Assembly: GCA_028456385.1 (NCBI GenBank)
Contig: JALNQF010000236.1
Coordinates: 1 to 64,000 of the forward strand
Direction of reading: 5' to 3'
Source: Ophiosphaerella korrae
Lineage: Eukaryota > Ascomycota > Dothideomycetes > Pleosporales > Phaeosphaeriaceae
Length of the DNA stretch: 64,000 bases
Below are positions 1 to 13,441 of this stretch, piece by piece (position 1 is the first letter of the stretch; every line of letters starts with the position of its first letter). The position numbers and the translations under genes are program-made. The notes beneath the pieces are model-generated. The model searched no databases, was not told the origin of the DNA, and saw nothing but the letters and a program-made list of their open reading frames with translations.

Positions 1-3000
1 AATATTAGATATAAAAGAATAAAATAAAAAATAGAGGTTTATTTAAATATACTTAATAGTTATAAGTATAGAGGAAGCGTATAAAGACTAGAAAGAACGT
101 AATCTTAAAGAAATAAAGTTTATACTATTTTAAGAATAGATAAAATAATATATAGTTATAGTAAGAAGAATACTTATAGAGAAAGAGTAGCAACACTTTA
201 TAAGAAAAATACGATAGATTAACAAAGCCTATATACTAAGAGTACTAGTATTATACTATATTCTAATAATAGATATACCTAGAAAAGACAAGTACTAAGA
301 AGGGGATAACAAAATAATAGACCTAAGGCACTTAGTATACTTTAAAGTATTATAGTTAGTATACTTAGATAAGAATTATATTATATATAGGAACCCTAAA
401 GTAAATAATAGTATATAGCCTATAAGAAGAAAAGGCTACAACTATATAAGAGTAATTCTAGTAGAAGATATCTAGGGATAGGAAATAATCCTAGAAGATA
501 GATACGTAGTAGTAAGACCTAGCCTAAAACTATCTAAGAAATATATCTAAGGAGGACTATAGTATAAATACACGTATAATAAATATCTAAAGTATAAAGA
601 ATATAAACTTAAAGTAGGCCTATAGCCCTAAAAAGATAGATAATTTACAAAAACGCCTAAATAAGAAAAGTTAGAAGGTATAAGAGGCCTATATATTATA
701 CAAACAAGTATATATTAAAGAAGAAAAGTAAAATTAATAATTAATAGTAGAGTAATAAGAAACTTTATATCTAAGAAGTTTATAGAAACACAAGGAATAC
801 GTTATATAATAAAGAAGTACCCCTAATAACTAAGTATAATTAAAGGAAAACTATTCTAAGAACCTATTAGGTTTAAGATAGTTCTCTCTATACTTAAACT
901 AAAAAGAATAATAATTAAAAATATAATTATAGATATAACAATAATTAATAATAAACAAGATATAATACTAGGTATACTATAGTTATAAACAATAAAACTA
1001 TACATTAATTAGAGAATAAAAGAAATTAGCTACAATAAAGACATATTAAAAGCTAATATAAGTACCTATAAAGGAGAATTCCTTAAAGAATACAAGAAAT
1101 AGGAAAAATAGCTTATAGAGCTAGAAGACTACCTTCTAGAATATTAACTATAGGATTTAGTAATAGAACTAGAAGAAGGTAAAGACTTAGAATAGAGCCT
1201 AGTCTACTAAAAAATAGAAGAAAAATCTAAAATTAAACAAGCGTTTATCTAAAACGTAATAAAAAAAAGATAGATAAAAGAATCTAAATCCTTAGTAGTA
1301 TATAGACTTATATTTATAGACAAAAAAGGGATAAGTAATAAAAGACTCTACGTAGATTTTAGAAAAACTAACGTAATTATAAATAAAAATAGGTACCTAC
1401 TACTACAAATTAACGTAATACAAGATAGGCTACAAAAAGTAAAAATCTTTATAAAACTAGATATTTAGAACGCCTACTACTAGATTAGAATTAAAAAAGG
1501 TAATAAATAGAAAATAGTATTTAGGATATAGTATAGACTATACAAGTACCTAGTTATACCCTTTAGCTTAACAAATACGCTAGTAGTATTCTAAGAAAGA
1601 ATTAATATAGTACTAAGAGAGTACTTAGATATATTTATATTTATATACTTAGATAACATCTTTATATTCTTAGAAATAGAAGAAGAACACGTATAATATA
1701 TATACAAGGTACTAGAAAAATTAGCAAAAGCTAAAATATTCCTTAAAATAAGAAAATACAAATTCTATATAAAAGAAATAGACTTCCTTAGATTTATTAT
1801 AAAACTAAGAAAAATTAAAATTAACTTAAAAAAGATTAAGTTAATTAATAAATAGCTAAAACTAAAAAACCTAAAAGAGGTATAATAATTTTATAGACTA
1901 GCTAACTTCTATAGAAAGTTAATAGTAGGATATTCTAAAGATATAGAACTAATTACAAAACTTATAAAGAAAGATACACTATTTAAATAGACTAAAGAAT
2001 ATAACAAAGTATTTAATAAGATTAAGAAGAAGTTTATAGAAAACCTAGTTATTAGAATATATAACCTAGACCTACTAGTAATAGTAAAGATAGACGCATC
2101 TAACTTAGTCTATAGAATAGTACTAATACAAGAAGACTTAGAGACTAAAAAAGAACACTTAGTTAAATACTTCTCTAAGAAAATAAAGCTAGTAGAGCTT
2201 AACTACCTAATTTACGATAAAGAAATACTAGCGATATACAAAGTATTTAAGTAATAGAGAGTATACTTATAAGAAGTAAAATACTAAACAAAAGTCTATA
2301 TAGACTATAAGAATCTTATAGGATTTATAACAAATAAGGAACTATTATAATAATATACAAGATAGTAGGAATTCTTATTAATATTTAATATAGAAATTAT
2401 ATATATAAAAGAGAGAGATAAATAATTTATAGACGCCTTTAGTAGAAGACTAGATTTACAAGAAGAAGTAAATACAACTAGTATAGTTCTAGTTAAGAAT
2501 AAAGAAAGATATCTAATCCTAAATATACTAAAAATAGCTATAATACTTAAAAGAACGAGTAGCAAGCTAGACAAATAGATTTAGAAAACAACGCAAGAAG
2601 TACCTAAAGAAATAGAAAAACTTAAAAGCTAGGAAGGAATTACATAAGCCTATAGAAGAATATATATTCTAAAAAAGATCTAAAGAGAATTTATATAATA
2701 ATTCTATAAATTACTAGTATATAGTTATTAAAGAATTAACAAAACCCTTAATAGGTTACTATAAGACTACTATATTCTAAAAGTAAGATAACTAGTAATA
2801 GAAGTACTACAAGACTATATAGAATACTAAAGAAATAAGTATAGTAGACACGTACTATATAGAATATTATAACTAGTAGAAGTACTAGAACAACTATAGA
2901 GAGTTATTATAATAGACTTTATTACAAAATTACTAAAGTTAAAAGACTTAATATTAGAAGTTAAATATAATAGAATCCTAATAATAGTAGATAAACTTAT

Positions 3001-3780
3001 AAAATATTTATATTTTAGACTATATAAAGAGAAAAGCGAGATAGAAGTTACTATATACTAGGTTTTAGGAACTATAATTAGTTAATATAGACTACTAGAT
3101 AAAATTATTATAGATAGAGATATAAGATTTACATTAAAACTATAGAGAATAATAACAGCGTAATTAGGAATTAGACACGTAATATCTATAGTATACTACC
3201 TATAGATAGATAGATAATTAGAACGAATAAATTAAATAGTAGAATAGTACTTAAGATACTACTTTAACTATAACTAGAATAACTAGGTATAGTTACTACC
3301 TATAGTATAGTTAGCATATAATAGCGCAAAAAACAAGGTAATAAGAGTATTACCCTTTTTTATAAACTATAGATTTAAACCTAATATATATAGAATACTA
3401 AGAATAGAAGTATCTTAGTCTCTAAGAAGAGAAAACTTTACTAAAAGACTTAAAGATATACATAATTAACTAAGATAGGACGTAGAATTCCTATATAATT
3501 AAATAGTAAAGTATTATAATAAGAAATATAAAAAAAGACCCTAATTTAGAGAGAGAGAAAAAGTATAGTTAGTATAAAAGAATATTAAGAGCAAACAACC
3601 TAGTCTAAAACTAGACTACGTTAAGATAAGACTATATAAAATCAAGAAAGAAGTTATACTAGTTATATTTAAATTAAAGCTACTAAACAAGATAAGGATA
3701 CACCTAACCTTCTACGTAGTACTACTTAAGATAGTACTACAAAACGTAGAACTACTAGTGTATAAAGTAGACACGTATAG
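1..3780 (+). pseudogene. E1 pol, protease to integrase, RIP-inactivated, 5' end outside window
   Basis: Remnant of a Ty3/gypsy polyprotein that would copy element RNA into DNA and integrate it. It aligns with E7 from about 27320 onward, so the window begins just after gag. In order: protease active site near 734-765 (reads LINSRV where the family has a DSG core); RT from about 1290, with the YLDD box at 1646-1657 reading YLDN; RNase H near 2085-2110 (DAS kept); integrase zinc-binding region near 2690-2850; integrase catalytic core about 2900-3250. Many in-frame TAA/TAG codons stand where Gln or Trp is expected. The reading stops at 3780, where E2 is inserted, and resumes at 10799 with the chromodomain. 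Function is certainly lost. Family assignment is firm; domain edges are approximate. Confidence 0.9.
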
Positions 3781-4220
3781 TATAATAGGTCTCCTATTAT
3801 TAACTATAGGTACCTATCTATAGGGTTAGTAGATTAAGAGATAATAATAAAGCTTAGGTTAGGATCTGCAATAACTATAAATAATAGAAGATATTTCGCA
3901 ACTATCTTGTATTAGCGTTCTATAGTTAAAAGATTAAATTACTAATACTATCCTAATAATACGCATTACTACTAACTATATACCTATACTTTTTAGCTAG
4001 CTTTATACTTTGTATTTACTAAGATCGCGAATTATAAATTTATTACGTACACGAATTTATACTTTATATTTACTAAGATCGCGAATTATAAATTTATTAC
4101 GTGTCTCTATTATAATTAGCTTTCTAGTTAAGTTTATTACCTTATAGGTTATATATATTATTGTTATCTATAGTAGAGCTAATTAGTTTAAATTAGTTTT
4201 CTCTTATTATAACTATAATA
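3781..4220 (-). repeat. E2 3' LTR (type A, 440 bp)
   Basis: Left copy of the E2 LTR. It begins TATAATAGG (TG changed to TA) and ends with ATA where the terminal ACA is expected. It carries two copies of a unit of about 45 bp (about 4006-4100) containing a TTTACTAAGATCGCGAATTA core, the diagnostic module of type A LTRs. Confidence 0.92.
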
Positions 4221-4566
4221 CTATTCTCCTCTCTAAGTAAGTTCTTATTTCTCTACCTTAGGCCTAAGGTTATTAGTCTAGTTTCTTTATTTATCTCTAA
4301 TTCTTTATTATTCTCTATATCTTCGCGTTCTAACTATAACAAACTTCTTCTTATTACTCGTGTTACTCGTAATAGAGTTAAAATATTTCCTTATTCTTAT
4401 TATACTCGCCTAAAGCTTATATATCTTGTATCTTTAAAAGATAGTAAATACTATAGTAAGTATATTCTAGCTAATATTTAATATAAGTATACGCTATCTA
4501 GTATTTCTCTTATAGAGCGTAAGTATTTAATTTCTATATAGTCTCTTCTTACTAAGTTATATAAGG

Positions 4567-4880
4567 CGAGCTATTAACTAAGCTTAAGAGATACTATCGT
4601 TATAGCTTATAGTAGCTAAGGCTAAGTATAAGCTAACTCTTTATAAGCTAGTAGATTTTTATTCTTATATTAAGCGTCTTTATAAGATAAAGGCTTATAA
4701 TAACGCTAAATTGTCTAAATAATTTCGTGCCTTAGAGGCTAAGATAGACCTTAAGGATATAGTTTAGGCTACTCTAGCTCCTATTATATTAGACGTTCCT
4801 AACGTCTCTCTATCTAGTAGTAGTATTGTTAGTTTTCTTAATTTGCTACAAGGCGTTTTAGAAGGTTTTAATTTTAGAAG
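4567..4880 (+). other. Antisense open frame in the E2 3' region
   Basis: Between the end of the chromodomain and the 3' LTR, the strand opposite to pol has a reading frame broken only by TAA/TAG codons that could be mutated Gln codons. It encodes a Lys/Leu/Ile-rich stretch that includes AKAKYKLTLYKLV and YIKRLYKIKAYNN, then a Ser run near 4805. The frame runs on to about 5022, overlapping the chromodomain on the other strand. Related copies in E6, E8 and E11 keep recognisable protein similarity in this frame. No known domain was recognised, and a second frame is also fairly open. It could be an accessory antisense gene or chance. Confidence 0.4.
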
Positions 4881-4884
4881 TCCT

Positions 4885-7800
4885 CTAGTTTCTTAGAGTA
4901 GTTAAGGTTATCTTCTAGTTCCTATATTTCTTTTTATAGTTACTCTTTCTCGTCTATACCTATCTATTTTACTAAGTAGTAGTTCCTACTATTATAGAAC
5001 TAGTATACTAAGATTTTCTTAACTTCCTATTCTTTTTATTCTCTATATGTATCTACTTTGTACACTAGTAGTTCTACGTTTTATAGTACTATCTTAAGTA
5101 GCGCTACGTAGAAGGTTAAGTATATCCTTATCTTATTTAGTAGCTTTAATTTAAATATAACTAGTATAACTTCTTTCTTAATTTTGTATAGTCCTATCTT
5201 AATATAATCTAATTTTAAACTTAGTCTTTTACTCTTAATATTCTTTTATACTAACTATACTTTTTCTCTTTTTTTAAATTAGAGTCTCTTTTTATATTTC
5301 TTATTATAATACTTTACTATTTAATTATATAGGAATTCTGCGTCCTATCTTAGTTAATTATATATGTTTTTAAGTCTATTAGTAAAGTTTTCTCTTCTTA
5401 GAGACTAAAATACTTCTATTCTTAGTATTCTATATACGTTAGGTTTAAATCTATAGTTTATAAAGAAGAGTAATACTCTTATTACTATATTCTTTACGCT
5501 ATTGTATACTAACTATACTATAGGTAGTAACTATACCTAGTTATTCTAGTTATAGTTAAGGTAGTATCTTAAGTACTATTCTACTATTTAATTTATTTAT
5601 TCTAATTATCTATCTATCTATAGATAGTATACTATAGATATTATATATCTAATTCCTAATTACGCTGTTATTATTTCCTATAATTTTAATATAAATCTTA
5701 CATCTCTATCTATAATAATTTTATCTAGTAGTCTATATTAACTAATTATAGTTCCTAGAACCTAGTATATAGTAACTTCTATCCTACTTTTCTCTTTATA
5801 TAGTCTAAAATATAAATATTTTATAAGTTTATCTACTATTATTAGGATTCTATTATATTTAACTCCTAATATTAGGTCTTTTAACTTTAGTAATTTTGTA
5901 ATAAAGTCTATTATATTAACTCTCTATAGTTATTCTAGTACTTCTACTAGTTATAATATCCTATATAGTACGTGTCTACTATACTTATTTCTCTAGTATT
6001 CTATATAGTCTTGTAGTACTTCTATTACTAGTTATCTTACTTTTAGGATATAGTAGTCTTATAGTAACCTATTAAGAGTTTTATTAATTCTTTAATAACT
6101 ATATACTAGTAATTTATAGAATTGTTATATAAATTCTCTTTAGATCTTTTTTAGAATATATATTCTTCTATAGGCTTATATAATTCCTTCTTAGATTTTA
6201 AGTTTCTCTATTTCTTTAGGTACTTCTTACGTTATTTTCTAAATCTATTTATCTAGCTTACTACTTGTTCTTTTAAGTATTATAGCTATTTTTAGTATAT
6301 TTAGGATTAGATATCCTTCTTTATTCTTAACTAGAACTATACTAGTTATATTTACTTCTTCTTGTAAATCTAGTCTTCTACTAAGAGTATCTATAAATTA
6401 GTTATTTCTCTCTTTTATGTGTATAATTTCTATATTAAATATTAATAAGAATTCCTACTATCTTGTATATTATTATAATAGTTCTTTATTTATTATAAAT
6501 CCTATAAGATTCTTATAGTCTATATAGACTTTTATCTAGTATTTTACTCTTTATAAGTATACTCTCTATTACTTAAATACTTTATATATTACTAGTATTT
6601 CTTTATTATAAATTAGGTAGTTAAGTTCTACTAGCTTTATTTTCTTAGAGAAGTATTTAACTAAGTATTCTTTTTTAGTCTCTAAGTCTTCCTATATTAG
6701 TACTATTCTATAGACTAAGTTAGATACGTCTATCTTTACTATTACTAGTAGGTCTAGGTTATATATTCTAATAACTAGGTTTTCTATAAACTTCTTCTTA
6801 ATCTTATTAAATACTTTATTATATTCCTTAGTCTATTTAAATAGTGTATCTTTCTTTATAAGTTTTGTAATTAGTTCTATATCTTTAGAATATCCTACTA
6901 TTAACTTTCTATAGAAGTTAGCTAGTCTATAAAATTATTGTACCTCTTTTAGGTTTTTTAGTTTTAGCTATTTGTTAATTAACTTAATCTTTTTTAAGTT
7001 AATTTTAATTTTTCCTAGTTCTATAATAAATCTAAGGAAGTCTATTTCTTTTGTATAGAACTTGTATTTCCTTATTTTAAGGAATATTTTAGCTTCTACT
7101 AGTTTTTCTAGTACTTTGTATATATATTATATATATTCTTCTTCTATTTCTAAGAATATAAGGATGTTATCTAAATATACAAATATAAATACGTTTAGGT
7201 ACTCTCTTAGTACTATGTTAATTCTTTCTTAGAATACTACTAGCGTATTTATTAAGCTAAAAGGTATAACTAGGTATTTATATAATATATACTATATCCT
7301 AAATACTATTTTTAATTTATCGCCTTTTTTAATTCTAATCTAGTAGTAAGCGTTCTAAATATCTAGTTTTATAAAGATTTTTGCTTTTTATAGCCTATCT
7401 TATATTACGTTAATTTATAGTAGTAGGTACTTATTTTTATTTATAATTATATTAGTTTTTCTAAAATCTATATAGAGTCTTTTATTACTTATCCTTTTTT
7501 TATCTATAAATATAAGTCTATATACTACTAAAGATTTAGACTCTCTTATCTATTTTTTTTTTATTATATTTTAGATAAACGCTTGTTTAATTTTAGATTC
7601 TTCTTCTATTTTTTAGTAGACTAAGCTCTATCTTAAGTCTTTACTTTCTTCTAGTTCTATTACTAAATCCTATAGTTAATATTCTAGAAGGTAATCTTCT
7701 AGCTCTATAAGCTATTTTTCCTATTTCTTATATTCTTTAAGGAATTCTCCTTTATAAGTACTTATATTAGCTTTTAATATATCTTTATTATAGCTAATTT

Positions 7801-10300
7801 CTTTTATTCTCTAATTAATATATAGGTTTACTGTTTGTAACTATAGTATACCTAGTATTATATCTTGTTTGTTGTTAATTATTATTATATCTATAATTAT
7901 ATTTTTAATTATTATTTCTTTTAGTTTAAGTATAGAAAGAACTATCTTAAACCTAATAGGTTCTTAGAATAGTTTTCCTTTAATTATACTTAGTTATTAG
8001 GAGTACTTCTTTATTGTATAGCGTATTCTTTATATTTCTATAAACTTCTTAGATATAAAGTTTCTTATTACTCTACTATTAATTATTAATTATACTATTC
8101 TTCCTTAATATATACCTATTTTTATAATGTATAAGCCTCTTATACTTTCTAACTTTTCTTATTTAGGTGTTTTTATAAATTATCTATCTTTCTAGGGCTA
8201 TAGGCCTACTTTAAGTTTATATTCTTTATACTTTAGATATTTATTATACGTATATTTATACTATAGTTCTCTTTAGATATATTTCTTAGATAGTTTTAGG
8301 CTAGGTCTTACTACTACGTATCTATCTTCTAGGATTATTTCTTATCTCTAGATATCTTCTACTAGAATTACTCTTATATAGTTATAGCCTTTTCTTCTTA
8401 TAGGCTATATACTATTATTTACTTTAGGGTTCCTATATATAATATAATTCTTATCTAAGTATACTAACTATAATACTTTAAAGTATACCTAGTGCCTTAG
8501 GTCTATTATTTTATTGTCCTCTTCTTAGTACTTGTCTTTTCTAGGTATATCTATTATTAGAATATAGTATAATACTAGTACTCTTAGTATATAGGCTTTA
8601 TTAATCTATTATATTTTTCTTATAAAGTATTACTACTCTTTCTTTATAAGTATTTTTCTTACTATAACTATATATTATTTTATCTATTCTTAAAATAGTA
8701 TAAACTTTATTTCTTTAGGATTGCGTTCTTTCTAGTCTTTATATACTTCCTCTATACTTATAACTATTAAGTATATTTAAACGAACTTCTATTTTTTATT
8801 TTATTCCTTTATATCTAATATTATATAGCTATTATAGCTATATATTATTAGCTAGGTATACTCTATACCTCTTATACTAACTTATTTCTTACTTTCTTAT
8901 AGTCCTTTAGAGGAAGCTGTAGTAGTCTCTTTATCTAGTACTAGTCCTTTAGCCTAGATTAATAGAATCTAGGTTTCTTCTCTTTCTAAGTCTTCTATTA
9001 GTAGGTCTATTACTTAAGCTATCTCTTCTAGCTAAGCTTTTGTTCTTTCTTTTATTACTACTACTCTATTTCTCTATTATAGGAAATATCTTACTCTCTA
9101 TTTACTAGAAAGATATATATAGTAGTTGTCTTTATAATAAAAGGTCTAATAGAGTATTACGTATTATATTTCTTTACTTCTAGCTACTTTTTCTTAAGGT
9201 TTAGCCTATACTTATAGTGCTTCTTTCTTCTTTTTAGTTATTTTTAACTAGTTTTCCTTCTTAGGGTCCTTACTTTTATAGTCTTTTATAAAGTGTCCTA
9301 GTTTCCTATATTTATAATATACTATATCCTTTTTCTTTTATAAATAGTAGTCTTTTACGTAGTAACCTTTCTTACTATAATTAAAGTACGTAAAGTCTTT
9401 ATTCTTCTTCTTTCTCTTATCCTTGTTAGTATTAAGGATTATAAGGTCTCTAGTATCCTAGTTTCTAGTTTAGGTGCTATACTTGTTCTTTTTCTATTCT
9501 TAAAGATTATTATTAATTTAGATTACCTATTACTTTAGGGCTTTTAGTATTCTTAGTTTTTCTATATAGATTATTTTATATTATATTTTTAAGTTTAGTT
9601 CTTGTTTAAATTATAATATTAAGGCTAACTTATTCTATTCTATATTTTAGGATAGTTACTTAAATTATAATACGTACTTAGGAATACTTTAGTTTTGTAT
9701 AAGCTTTTCTAACTACTCTTTAGCTTATTAGGTAATATTTATATCCCTAAATACTACTCTTATTTGTTTAGTAAAGTATTTGTAACTTCTAAAAATAGCT
9801 TTTGTTTTGTCCTTCTAGGTTATTAGAGAATATATTGTATAGTCTATCTAGTAAGGTTTATACTATCTTATTACGTCTTCTTTAAGGTATAATCTAATAT
9901 ATATTACCTTCTTTTTTTCTATATTAAAGTATAGTACTTATACGTTTATTTAGAGTTGTACTAAGGCTATAAAAAGTCTTAGTTTTTCTCTTATTCTATT
10001 AAACTTCTTAAAGATAAGTATTTTTAGTAGTTTCTTTGTAGTACTTATTACTAAACGTTATATAATTAATTCTATTTAATTCTAGCCTTTAATAATAGCT
10101 TTAATCTATACTTTATTTTATTTTACGTAATCCTATAGTTCTTTGTTTTGCGTTTCTAGAGCGTTAATTACTATCTTTATATCTTCTTTATCTAAAATTA
10201 GATTATTAATTTAATCTTTAATTGTTTCCTATATAGTACTATTAGACTTATAACTACTCTTAGGAGCTTTACTTATTTTTATTAAACTTTCTACTATTAT
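4885..10300 (-). pseudogene. E2 gag-pol with chromodomain, RIP-inactivated
   Basis: Complete but dead polyprotein region read on the minus strand. Gag occupies about 10300-9050, with zinc knuckles near 9278-9400. The distal knuckle keeps its His, but Cys codons have become Tyr. Protease lies near 8062-8100. RT spans about 7500-6950, with the YLDD box at 7166-7177 reading YLDN. RNase H and integrase follow down to about 5100. The chromodomain at about 5065-4885 places the element among chromoviruses, whose chromodomain is known to direct integration to marked chromatin. TAA/TAG codons stand in for Gln and Trp throughout. The start codon could not be fixed, and I could not decide whether gag and pol were one frame or two. 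Confidence 0.9.
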
Positions 10301-10358
10301 ATTAGCTAGACTATATATTACTTACGCTTTACTTCTCGTAATAACTAAATTAGCAAGG

Positions 10359-10798
10359 TATAACAGGTCTCCTATTGTTAACTATAGGTGCCTATCTATA
10401 GAGTTAGTAGATTAAGAGATAATAATAAAGCTTAGGTTAGGATCTACAATAACTATAAATAATAGAAGATATTTTACAACTATCTTATATTAGCGTTCTA
10501 TAGTTAAAGGATTAAATTACTAATACTATCCTAATAATACGCATTACTACTAACTATATACCTATACTTCTTAGCTAGCTTTGTACTTTGTATTTACTAA
10601 GATTGCGAATTATAAATTTATTACGTGTACAAATTCGTACTTTATATTTACTAAGATTGTAAATCGCGAATTTATTATATATCTCTATTATAATTAGCTT
10701 CTTAGTTAAGTTTATTACCCTATAGGTTGTATGTATTATTATTATCTATAGTAGAGCTAATTGGTTTAAATTAGTTTTCCCTTATTATAACCGTAATA
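10359..10798 (-). repeat. E2 5' LTR (type A, 440 bp)
   Basis: Right copy of the E2 LTR, same length as the left copy. It begins TATAACAGG and ends CCGTAATA, directly followed by the TATAG duplication. It contains two units of the 45 bp type A repeat (about 10586-10680). Differences from the left copy are mostly transitions, as RIP would give. Confidence 0.92.
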
Positions 10799-11364
10799 TA
10801 TAGAGAATAAGAGGAATAAAAAGTTAAGAAAATCTTAGTATACTAGTTCTATAATAGTAGGAACTACTACCTAGTAAAATAGATAGGTATAGACGAGAAA
10901 GGGCAACTATAGGAAGAAATATAGGAACTAGAAAATAACCTTAACTACTCTAAGAAACTAGAGGACTTCTAAAATTAAAACCCTCTAGAACGCCTTGCGG
11001 CGAATTAAGAAAACTAACAATACTACTACTAGATAGAGAGACGTTAGGAATATCTAATGCGATAGGAGCTAGAGCAGCCTAAACTATATCCTTAAGGTCT
11101 ATCTTAGCCTCTAAGGCACGAAATTATTTAGACAATTTAGCGTTATTATAAGCCTTTATCTTATAAAGACGCTTAATACAAGAATAAAAATCTACTAGCT
11201 TATAAAGAGTTAGCTTATACTTAGCCTTAGCTACTACAAGCTATAACAATAGTATCTCTTAAGCTTAGTTAATAGCTTACCCTATATAACTTAGCAAGAA
11301 GAGACTATATAGAAATTAAACACTTATACTCTATAAGAGAAATACTAGATAGTATATACTTATA

Positions 11365-11559
11365 TTAAATATTAGCTAGAATATACTTACTATAGTATTT
11401 ACTATCCTTTAAAGATATAAGATATATAAGCTTTAGGCGAGTATAATAGAAACAAGGAAATATTTTAACTTTATTACAAGTAACACGAGCAATAAGAAGA
11501 AGTTTATTATAGTTAGAACGCGAAGATATAGAGAACAATAAAGAATTAGAGATAAACAA
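11365..11559 (-). other. Stop-free antisense stretch in the E1 3' region
   Basis: A 64-codon minus-strand frame starting with ATG, ending SLKDSKYYSKYILANI. It is the upstream part of the antisense region also visible in E2 (about 4270-4470) and E8 (about 24780-24960), where similar residues (SLKYSKAYK) recur. No domain or signal was recognised. In a RIP-mutated element it cannot be functional now; it may be a remnant of an accessory antisense gene. Confidence 0.3.
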
Positions 11560-11609
11560 AGAAACTAGACTAATAACCTTAGGCCTAGGGTAGAGAAATA
11601 AGAACTTAC

Positions 11610-11625
11610 CTAGAGAGGAGAATAG
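11610..11625 (+). other. Purine-rich tract before the E1 3' LTR
   Basis: Run of nearly all A and G directly upstream of the LTR. This is where retrotransposons carry the polypurine tract that primes plus-strand DNA synthesis. The same run precedes the 3' LTRs of E7 and E12. Confidence 0.6.
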
Positions 11626-12065
11626 TATTACAATTATAACAAGAGAAAACTAATTTAAGCTAATTAGCCCTACTATAGATAACAATAATATATACGACCT
11701 ATAGGGTAACAAACTTAACTAGGAAGCTAATTATAATAAAGATATATATTAAATTCGTAATTTACAATCTTAGTAAATATAAAGTACAAATTCGTGTACG
11801 TAACAAATTTATAATTCGCGATCTTAGTAAATATAAAGTATAAAGCTAGCTAAGAAGTATAAGTATATAGTTAGTAGTAATGCGTATTATTAGGATAGTA
11901 TTAGTAATTCAATCCTTTAACTATAGAACGCTAATACAAGATAGTTGCAAAACATCTTCTATTATTTATAGTTATTATAGATCCTAACATAAGCTTTTGT
12001 TATTACTTTGTAATCTACTAACTTCTAGATAGGTACCTATAGTTGACAACAGGAGGCCTGTTATA
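11626..12065 (+). repeat. E1 3' LTR (type A, 440 bp)
   Basis: Plus-orientation LTR, the reverse complement of the E2 LTRs, from TATTACAATT to GGCCTGTTATA. It carries two type A units (about 11745-11840). It is followed by minus-strand gag of E3, so E1 was inserted in E3. The right flank is CTTCT; the matching left flank lies outside the window. Confidence 0.9.
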
Positions 12066-13441
12066 CTTCTATTAGTAAGTCTATTATATAGGCTATCTCT
12101 TCTAGCTATACTTTTATTCTACTTTCTTTTATTATAGCTACTTTATATCTCTATTTCTATAAGAACTATACTACTCTTTATTTACTAGAAAGATATATAT
12201 AGTAGTTGTTATTATAATAAAAGGTTTAATAGAGTATTATATATTATACTTCTTTACTCCTAGCTACTTTCTCTTAAGGTTTAGCTTGTACTTATAGTAC
12301 TTCTTTCTTCTTTTTAGTTATTTTTAACTAAGTTTCTTTCTTTAAGTCCTTACTTCTATAGTCTTTTATAAAGTGTCTAGGTTTCTTATATTTATAATAT
12401 ACTATATCTTTTTTCTTTTATAATTAGTAGTCTTTTATATAGTAGCCTTTCTTACTATAGTTAAAGTATATAAAGTCTTTATTCTTCTTTTTCTTCTTAT
12501 CTTTATTTACGTTAAAGATTATAGGGTCTCTAGTATCTTAGTTTTAAGTTTAGTTACTCTACTTATTCTTTTTCTATTCTTAAAGATTATTATTAATTTA
12601 GATTACCTACTACTTTAAGGCTTCTAGTATCTATAGTTTCTCTATATAGATTATTTTATATCGAATTTTAGAGTTTAAGCCTTGTTTAAATTGTAATATT
12701 AGGGCTAACTTATTCTATTCTATATTCTAGCTTAGTTATTTAAATTATAATATATATTCTAGAACACTCTTGCTTTATATAAGCCTCTAAAGTTTCTCTT
12801 TAGCTTATTAGGTAATATCTATATCCTTAAATACTACTCTTATTTATTTAGTAAAGTATTTATAACTTCTAAAATTAGCTCTAGTCTTATCCTTCTAGGT
12901 TATTAGAGAGTATATTGTATAGTCTATCTAGTAAGGCTCATACAATCTTATTATATCTTCTTTAAGGTATAGTCTAATATGTATTACCTTCTTTTCTTCT
13001 ATATTAAAGTATAGTACTTATATATCTATCTAGAGTTGTACTAAAGCTATAAAAAGTCTTAGTTTCTCTCTTATTTTATTAAACTTCTTAAAGATAAGTA
13101 TTTTTAGTAGTTTCTTTATTATACTTATCTCTAGGCGTTATATAATTAGTTCTATCTAGTTTTATCCTTTAATAATAGCTTTAATCTAGGCCTTATTTTA
13201 TTTTGCGTATTCCTAAAGTTCTTTATTCTAGGTTTCTAAGGCGTTAATTACTATTTTTATATCTTCTTTTTTAGAAATTAAATTGTTTATATAGTTTTTA
13301 ATATCCTTCTATACTATATTATCTAACTTATAGCTACTTATAGGTACCTTAGTAGCTTTTCTAGTTAAACTTTTTACTATTACGTTAGCTAGACTACGCG
13401 CTACTTACGCTTTACTCCTTGTAATAACTAGATTAGTAAGG
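12066..13441 (-). pseudogene. E3 gag fragment, RIP-inactivated
   Basis: Minus-strand gag matching the gag of E2 at about 8990-10358. Two CCHC zinc knuckles, used by the family to bind element RNA, are recognisable between about 12360 and 12475, with Cys codons changed to Tyr. The rest of E3 (pol and 3' LTR) would lie to the left of the window, because E1 was inserted into this gag. In-frame stops are of the Gln/Trp type expected from RIP. Confidence 0.85.

Larger units (their letters stand above)
3781..10798 (-). mobile_element. E2: complete 7018 bp chromovirus, inserted in E1
   Basis: Complete Ty3/gypsy element on the minus strand with two 440 bp LTRs (3781-4220 and 10359-10798). The host E1 has TATAG on both sides (3776-3780 and 10799-10803), a 5 bp target duplication as expected for a gypsy integrase. 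E1 reads straight across the junction when E2 is removed. Gag lies at the high-coordinate end, followed by pol toward lower coordinates and the 3' region next to the left LTR. The two LTRs differ mainly by C/T and G/A changes, consistent with RIP after insertion. E2 is the innermost element of the left stack. Confidence 0.93.
10799..11625 (+). pseudogene. E1 resumed: chromodomain, 3' region and purine tract
   Basis: Continuation of E1 after E2, beginning with the duplicated TATAG. About 10799-10985 encodes the remnant chromodomain, with recognisable YNSRNYYLV and LQEEIQELE stretches that match the end of pol in E7 and E12. From about 10990 to 11600 there is no sense-strand domain I recognise. 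The antisense strand is comparatively open, and a 64-codon stretch free of stops lies at 11365-11559 on the minus strand in the same relative place as the antisense frame of E2. The purine-rich run ending at 11625, immediately before the LTR, is the likely plus-strand primer. Confidence 0.82.

Noticed and set aside
2305..2574. 89-codon minus-strand open frame
   Set aside because: Lies opposite RNase H/integrase linker coding sequence of E1. The Leu/Ser/Ile/Tyr composition is what antisense of AT-rich Lys/Asn/Glu codons gives, and other copies do not keep it open.
3781..12065. Large inverted repeat (LTRs at 3781, 10359 and 11626 in opposite orientations) as a hairpin or palindrome structure
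   Set aside because: Explained by E2 inserted in opposite orientation inside E1; target duplications account for the junctions.
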